Source: Jiulongibacter sediminis (lineage in GTDB: Bacteria > Bacteroidota > Bacteroidia > Cytophagales > Spirosomataceae). Taken from it: 64,000 bases of DNA. The position numbers were made by a program, and so were the translations under genes. Numbering within the stretch: the stretch's first letter is position 1; each line of letters begins with the position of its first letter. The stretch spans positions 372,001-436,000 of the forward strand of contig NZ_LGTQ01000009.1 in assembly GCF_001306455.1 (NCBI RefSeq). Reading direction: 5' to 3'. The notes under the pieces were generated by a model. That model was given only the letters and a program-made list of their open reading frames with translations, was not told where the DNA came from and did not search any database. Below are positions 60,264 to 64,000 of this stretch, one piece after another.

Positions 60264-62567
60264 ATGAGTCGGTTAATAAAAGTTGCTGTTTTTCTTGTTT
60301 CAAACTTATTGTTCACTGGTCTTTCCTACGCACAGTTAGAGATCACTTTTCCTGCTGAACGAGCCGTTTTTCAAAGGGATAATCAGAATAACGGTTATAT
60401 TACTATTTCGGGAATTGCTTCAAAAGAGGCAACGGTTATTGAAGCAAAACTTACTCCTGTAGTTGCTGGTCAGGGAACTGAGACGGATTGGCAACTAATT
60501 GATGAACAGTTGATTGGTGGTACGTTTTCAGGTCAGATCTCGGGAAAAGGTGGCTGGTATAAACTACAGGTCAGGGCTTTTTCAAATGGTAATTTGTTGT
60601 CAATTTCCGTGATTGAGAAAGTGGGAATAGGGGAGGTTTTTGTGATATCGGGGCAATCAAATGCTCAAGGCTTTTTACGGTTTAATCCCAAAGGTTCAGT
60701 GGATGATCGTGTCAATGGTTATGGGTTTTACAAAGCTGATTTTATTGACGAAAACGCAACTTTGACTGACATCAGGCATATCGACAGAGAACTGAATATT
60801 GGTCCTCATGGCCAAAGTGCCTGGGCCTGGGGTGAGCTGGGGGACAAGCTGGCAGCCAAGTACAATGTGCCTGTTTTGTTTTTCAATACTGCGTACGAAG
60901 GCACCTTGATTGAAAACTGGGTAAAAAGTGCCAGAGGCGAAACTACTCAACACCAGGGTTATGGCTTCACTTTTACGGGAGGTGCTCCTTATTCATTTCT
61001 GAAGATAATTCTTCAAAATCATGTCAATATTTATGGAATGCGTTCTATCATCTGGATACAAGGTGAGAGCGATTACCAGACTGACGGAGATATTTATTAC
61101 GCTAACCTGAAGTATTTTGTGAATAAAGTTGGGAGTGATGTTGGGAAAACTATTCCATGGATAATTACAAAAACATCATTGAACTTTAATCTCTCTTTTG
61201 ACAAAATATTGTTTGCACAGGGGAAAGTAATCAATGAGCTGCCGAATGTGTTTTCCGGTCCATTAACAGACTATGTCGGGATTCCCCGCTACGATGGTGT
61301 ACACCTCTTTAATAACGGTTTTTTAGATGGTATCTCTGAATTGGCAGAGGCTCTGAATGGTACATTGAATCAAAACCTTTTGAACCAGATGACACCGATT
61401 CAAGGGAAGCCAATTTTGCCTTTAAATGCTGTTTGTGTAAGTGGTGGAAATGCCCGTATAAGCTTGAAAGACAATAGTACCAACACACCAAGTTGGAGTA
61501 ATGGAGTTAAAGCCGATGTAATACAGTTGTCATCTGGCAGAATAAGTGCTAAAGTGAAAGATCCTAATGGGAATACAAGTATTTCAGAGGTCATTGAAGT
61601 AAAAAATATTTTTCCTTCTGCCCCGGTTATTTCCAGCCAAAGCCAAAACACGATTTGCGAGGGAAGTACAGCTACCTTTACAGCCGATAGAACCGATTAT
61701 AAAATCACCTGGCAAGACGGCTCAGAAGCGGCCATTTACACTGCAACAACAACGGAGGATATTTATGCAAGGTATACCAATGCTGAGGGTTGTACATCAC
61801 CATTGTCTAATCAGATATCATTAAGAGTAGTTGCCAATCCTTCTCCCCCTGTGCTGACAAGTGCAAATGGTAATTTCGGAGAATGTGAGGGAGGTGCAGT
61901 TATACTGAACGCACAATCTTCAGCAGCTAAGGTGATCTGGAGTGACGGTAGCGAAGGTGTTTCAAAGAGCGTTTCGGGTGTGGGTAATTTTATCTTTTCA
62001 GCCAAGGCGGAAACTCCAGAAGGCTGTAGCTCGCCATTCTCGGATGAGGTGGAGGTAAATATTTACCCGAAACCAGCACCTCCAACGATCACTCAAAATG
62101 GACCCTACTCTGTTGGGGTAGTCAATGATGAGGTTTATGAGAGCTATATCTGGAAATTTGAGGGTCAACTGCTCGAAGGTGAGAACTCTGATCAGGTGGC
62201 TCCTCCGTCCAATGGATTTTTGAATATAGCAGGGTATGAAAGGCACCAGGCTCCTTTTGCCGCCTTGTGCCTTTCAAATGACTCCGGACTTTTATTCTTT
62301 GAGAAGGTTGAGGATGCTCAAGGACTTGTGGTTTATCCTTCCCCACCGGTTGATAATAAGGTCTACCTTACTTCAGATCAGCCTATTGATCTACTTTCGA
62401 TAGGTATTTTTGATACTCAGGGGAAAGCGGTGGTAAGATCGCAGCAGATACGTAATGTAAACCTGCCATATGAGTTTGTTTTTGATCAGCAGGTCTTTCA
62501 TGGCTTCTATATCATGGTCGTTAATTACGACGGTTTGGAGAAAAGATTCAGGCTGTTTTTTGAGTAG
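60264..62567 (+). CDS. Secreted sialate O-acetylesterase-like protein with type IX sorting domain
   Basis: The ATG at 60264 gives 767 residues and a signal peptide (about 1-24, ending SYAQ). The SGNH/SASA-type esterase domain (about 120-365) has the nucleophile Ser in VISGQSNAQG, an Asn-containing IWIQGESDYQ and the Asp-His pair in YDGVHLFNNG. Beta-sandwich repeats follow with Cys pairs (ENTICEGSTATFTADR, FGECEGGAVILNAQS). The end (YPSPP...LLSIGIFDTQGKAV...GFYIMVV) is a type IX secretion sorting domain. It probably removes acetyl groups from glycans outside the cell; cotranscription with pheS is possible. Confidence 0.85.
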   Translation: MSRLIKVAVFLVSNLLFTGLSYAQLEITFPAERAVFQRDNQNNGYITISGIASKEATVIEAKLTPVVAGQGTETDWQLIDEQLIGGTFSGQISGKGGWYKLQVRAFSNGNLLSISVIEKVGIGEVFVISGQSNAQGFLRFNPKGSVDDRVNGYGFYKADFIDENATLTDIRHIDRELNIGPHGQSAWAWGELGDKLAAKYNVPVLFFNTAYEGTLIENWVKSARGETTQHQGYGFTFTGGAPYSFLKIILQNHVNIYGMRSIIWIQGESDYQTDGDIYYANLKYFVNKVGSDVGKTIPWIITKTSLNFNLSFDKILFAQGKVINELPNVFSGPLTDYVGIPRYDGVHLFNNGFLDGISELAEALNGTLNQNLLNQMTPIQGKPILPLNAVCVSGGNARISLKDNSTNTPSWSNGVKADVIQLSSGRISAKVKDPNGNTSISEVIEVKNIFPSAPVISSQSQNTICEGSTATFTADRTDYKITWQDGSEAAIYTATTTEDIYARYTNAEGCTSPLSNQISLRVVANPSPPVLTSANGNFGECEGGAVILNAQSSAAKVIWSDGSEGVSKSVSGVGNFIFSAKAETPEGCSSPFSDEVEVNIYPKPAPPTITQNGPYSVGVVNDEVYESYIWKFEGQLLEGENSDQVAPPSNGFLNIAGYERHQAPFAALCLSNDSGLLFFEKVEDAQGLVVYPSPPVDNKVYLTSDQPIDLLSIGIFDTQGKAVVRSQQIRNVNLPYEFVFDQQVFHGFYIMVVNYDGLEKRFRLFFE

Positions 62568-63088
62568 TAGTGCCAAATGACAATTCCTGCTGAAACGCTT
62601 ACATTGAGTGAGTGTTTGGTCCCAAATTGAGGAATTTCAATGACTCTGTCTGAAGTATCAAGGAATTCCTGGCTTACGCCAAAAACTTCGTTTCCGAATA
62701 CAAAAGCGTATTTCCCTTTCTCAAAAGTGACTTCATTCAGCATGACGCTTTGATTGGTTTGTTCGATCGAAACAATTGAAAAGCCTTCGGATTGAAGCTT
62801 CTTAATTAACTCTACTTCGGAGTGTATATGTTCAAAGGCCACCGAGTTAGTCGCACCCAGAGCTGTTTTTTCAATTTCTTTGTTCGGCGGAGACCCCGTA
62901 ATGCCCACAAGATAAATTTTCTCAATTTTAAAGGCGTCAGCAGTTCTGAAAAATGAACCTACATTCTGCAAACTCCTGATATTATCAAGGACTAAAACCA
63001 CCGGTATTTTTTCTTCTCGCCTGAAAGTTTCAAGGTCAGACCTGTTCAGACCCTCCATACTTGTTTTTGTGATTTGATTAAGTGGCAT
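62525..63088 (-). CDS. TrmH/SpoU-family RNA methyltransferase
   Basis: This 187-residue SPOUT methyltransferase has motif 1 LVLDNIRSLQNVGSFFRTADAF (Asn and Arg of the catalytic site), motif 2 FVFGNEVFGVSQEFL and motif 3 IPQFGTKHSLNVSVSAGIVIW, which bind S-adenosylmethionine in the trefoil knot. It methylates a ribose 2'-OH in tRNA or rRNA; which site is not decidable. Its stop side overlaps the converging esterase gene by 43 bases. Confidence 0.9.
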   Translation of the reverse strand: MPLNQITKTSMEGLNRSDLETFRREEKIPVVLVLDNIRSLQNVGSFFRTADAFKIEKIYLVGITGSPPNKEIEKTALGATNSVAFEHIHSEVELIKKLQSEGFSIVSIEQTNQSVMLNEVTFEKGKYAFVFGNEVFGVSQEFLDTSDRVIEIPQFGTKHSLNVSVSAGIVIWHYYSKNSLNLFSKPS

Positions 63089-63126
63089 AATTCTTGGGTA
63101 TGAATTAATGGAATTGATAAATACTT

Positions 63127-64000
63127 ATGCGAGTACTAAGAATTTTAACAGCTTTCCTATTCTTGTCTCTTACCACAATAGCTCAAAAAAGCCCGGTAGG
63201 AGGGACCAATGGAACTTCAGATGCACTTGGCACAGCTGCCGAATTGCAAATATCTGAAATTATTGACGGACCAGACTGTGTTCAGCGATCATCTAATTCG
63301 GTTATTGTAATTAATACACTGGTGAAAGGTACCACCGCAGGCTGTCTTGAAGTTCAGGCTACAGATAATATTGATTTGGAAGACTTTTTTGACTCAGAAA
63401 ACGGAAGCAGTTTTGATGCCCGTATCGTTGCCCAGTTGCCCCAGCCTGATCCTAATCCCAATCCCAACCCGGATCCTAATCCCAATCCAGACCCCAATCC
63501 AACCCCCGATCCTGATCCGACACCAACAGGTGAGAAAGTTTGTGAAAACCTCGCGAATCATGGACCGGCAAATCCACATTTATACGGACATACTTCTTCA
63601 AATTCATTTGTTGGAAATCTTATTGCTATTTACGCTCCGGAGTATCGAATTGAGGGATTAACGGACTGGAAAGTAATGAGCTCAGCCGGAGCCGTTAAAC
63701 CGGGTTCTGCTGAGAAGCTGTTTTATTTTCAGGAACCCTCAGATGGAGGTTCGCGTAATATTATTCTTAGAACTAAGGCTGGCTGTCAGGAATTCAGAGA
63801 TGTAAGAAATCAGCAGGTGCTGGCTGAAACGCTTGAGGAAGAAACTGGATTCTCTACTCCATCGATGGGAAATACTCAACCAGCGGCTATCGATGTTAAC
63901 TTTATGGTGAATTCAGAGCTTGAGCATAGGGGCTTTTACGATGCTATTCCGGTGTATAACTTGTTTACAGATAGAGTGGTAAATAATTTATCTCTCCGTG
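63127..64000 (+). CDS. Secreted protein with Pro-Asn/Asp linker (3' end beyond window)
   Basis: From the ATG at 63127 the frame is open to the edge (291 codons). It has a signal peptide (about 1-19, ending TIAQ), about 85 residues of unclear domain, a Pro-Asn/Asp repeat linker (about 106-134), and then a beta-rich domain whose end is cut. The frame then reads as cell-surface protein with Cys at intervals. Gliding/adhesin-type proteins of Bacteroidota are similar in layout, but I cannot name the family. It is divergent from the methyltransferase gene. Confidence 0.75.
   Translation, partial: MRVLRILTAFLFLSLTTIAQKSPVGGTNGTSDALGTAAELQISEIIDGPDCVQRSSNSVIVINTLVKGTTAGCLEVQATDNIDLEDFFDSENGSSFDARIVAQLPQPDPNPNPNPDPNPNPDPNPTPDPDPTPTGEKVCENLANHGPANPHLYGHTSSNSFVGNLIAIYAPEYRIEGLTDWKVMSSAGAVKPGSAEKLFYFQEPSDGGSRNIILRTKAGCQEFRDVRNQQVLAETLEEETGFSTPSMGNTQPAAIDVNFMVNSELEHRGFYDAIPVYNLFTDRVVNNLSLR
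63444..63526 (+). repeat. Six-base repeat array encoding Pro-Asn/Pro-Asp
   Basis: About 14 imperfect hexamers of the type CCNAAT or CCNGAT encode alternating Pro-Asn, Pro-Asp and Pro-Thr in the linker of the truncated secreted protein. Codons for Pro vary (CCT, CCC, CCA, CCG), which argues for selection at the protein level more than recent slippage. Confidence 0.8.

Noticed and set aside
63444-63526. Hexamer array as a CRISPR or minisatellite
   Set aside because: It is a coding Pro-Asn/Asp linker in frame; there are no spacers and the repeat unit is only 6 bases.
1-64000. Search for a defence island, prophage, transposon or biosynthetic cluster
   Set aside because: No transposase, integrase, restriction, CRISPR, phage or synthase gene could be recognised; nearly every gene is core or envelope-related.

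Overview
The window reads as a chromosomal segment of a Bacteroidota species, most likely of the order Cytophagales (order-level placement is inference). Evidence: many outer-membrane beta-barrel proteins with an N-terminal carboxypeptidase-regulatory-like domain, a GLPGLI-family protein, a C-terminal type IX secretion (Por) sorting domain, LytS/LytTR regulators, a Rho with a long disordered acidic insertion, promoters of the Bacteroidota type (TTG or TTTG, 19-21 bases, TAnnTTTG), and starts preceded by A/T-rich sequence rather than Shine-Dalgarno motifs. Base composition looks moderately AT-rich throughout. I see no insertion sequence, prophage, integrase, CRISPR array, tRNA or rRNA gene.

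Layout. 1-3.0 kb: a CotH-kinase/carbohydrate-binding lipoprotein operon running off the left edge. 3.2-7.4 kb: a zinc-less MDR oxidoreductase, then a PepSY-type membrane protein behind an outer-membrane receptor. 7.6-9.4 kb: a LytS/LytTR two-component pair divergent from that receptor. 9.4-15.2 kb: an isolated rpsJ with its own promoter, an aldose-1-epimerase-like gene, valS, murI and recO. 15.3-18.9 kb: a receptor/GLPGLI pair. 18.9-25.5 kb: a lone cytochrome oxidase subunit III-like gene with ispE, then rplS, dapF, rho, an OmpA-domain protein, a membrane-anchored helix-hairpin-helix protein and kdsC. 25.6-32 kb: a membrane protein with a degenerate LytTR-like domain, an FKBP, the Prc protease and Lon. 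32.1-34.6 kb: hisH-hisA-GNAT-hisF. 34.6-37.2 kb: a non-coding stretch with three hairpins, a phosphohexomutase and a cobalamin riboswitch.

37.2-51.3 kb: the riboswitch-controlled BtuB-like receptor, a hemerythrin-like protein, a haloperoxidase-like protein lacking both expected active-site histidines, dnaG, two unknowns, a large zinc metalloprotease, a PD40/OmpA protein, ssb and mutY. 51.4-54.5 kb: HU, a TPR protein, a 29-residue basic protein resembling the mS38/bS22 (AURKAIP1/COX24) ribosomal family, and rng. 54.5-64 kb: lipoproteins including a DM13 protein, an SpmA-SpmB fusion, a VanX-like dipeptidase, a free-standing LytTR regulator with a candidate operator, pheS, a secreted carbohydrate-esterase-like protein, a TrmH-type methyltransferase and a secreted protein with a Pro-Asn/Asp linker that runs off the right edge.

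Most of the window is core metabolism and information processing (translation, transcription termination, envelope precursors, proteolysis, histidine and isoprenoid synthesis) mixed with envelope proteins. I did not find a convincing new multi-gene system. The points most worth a second look are the His-to-Gln haloperoxidase, the structured intergenic element at 34.9 kb, the tiny basic gene and attenuator-like hairpin before rng, the separated rpsJ, and the repeat-bearing control regions at 3.0 and 59.1 kb.
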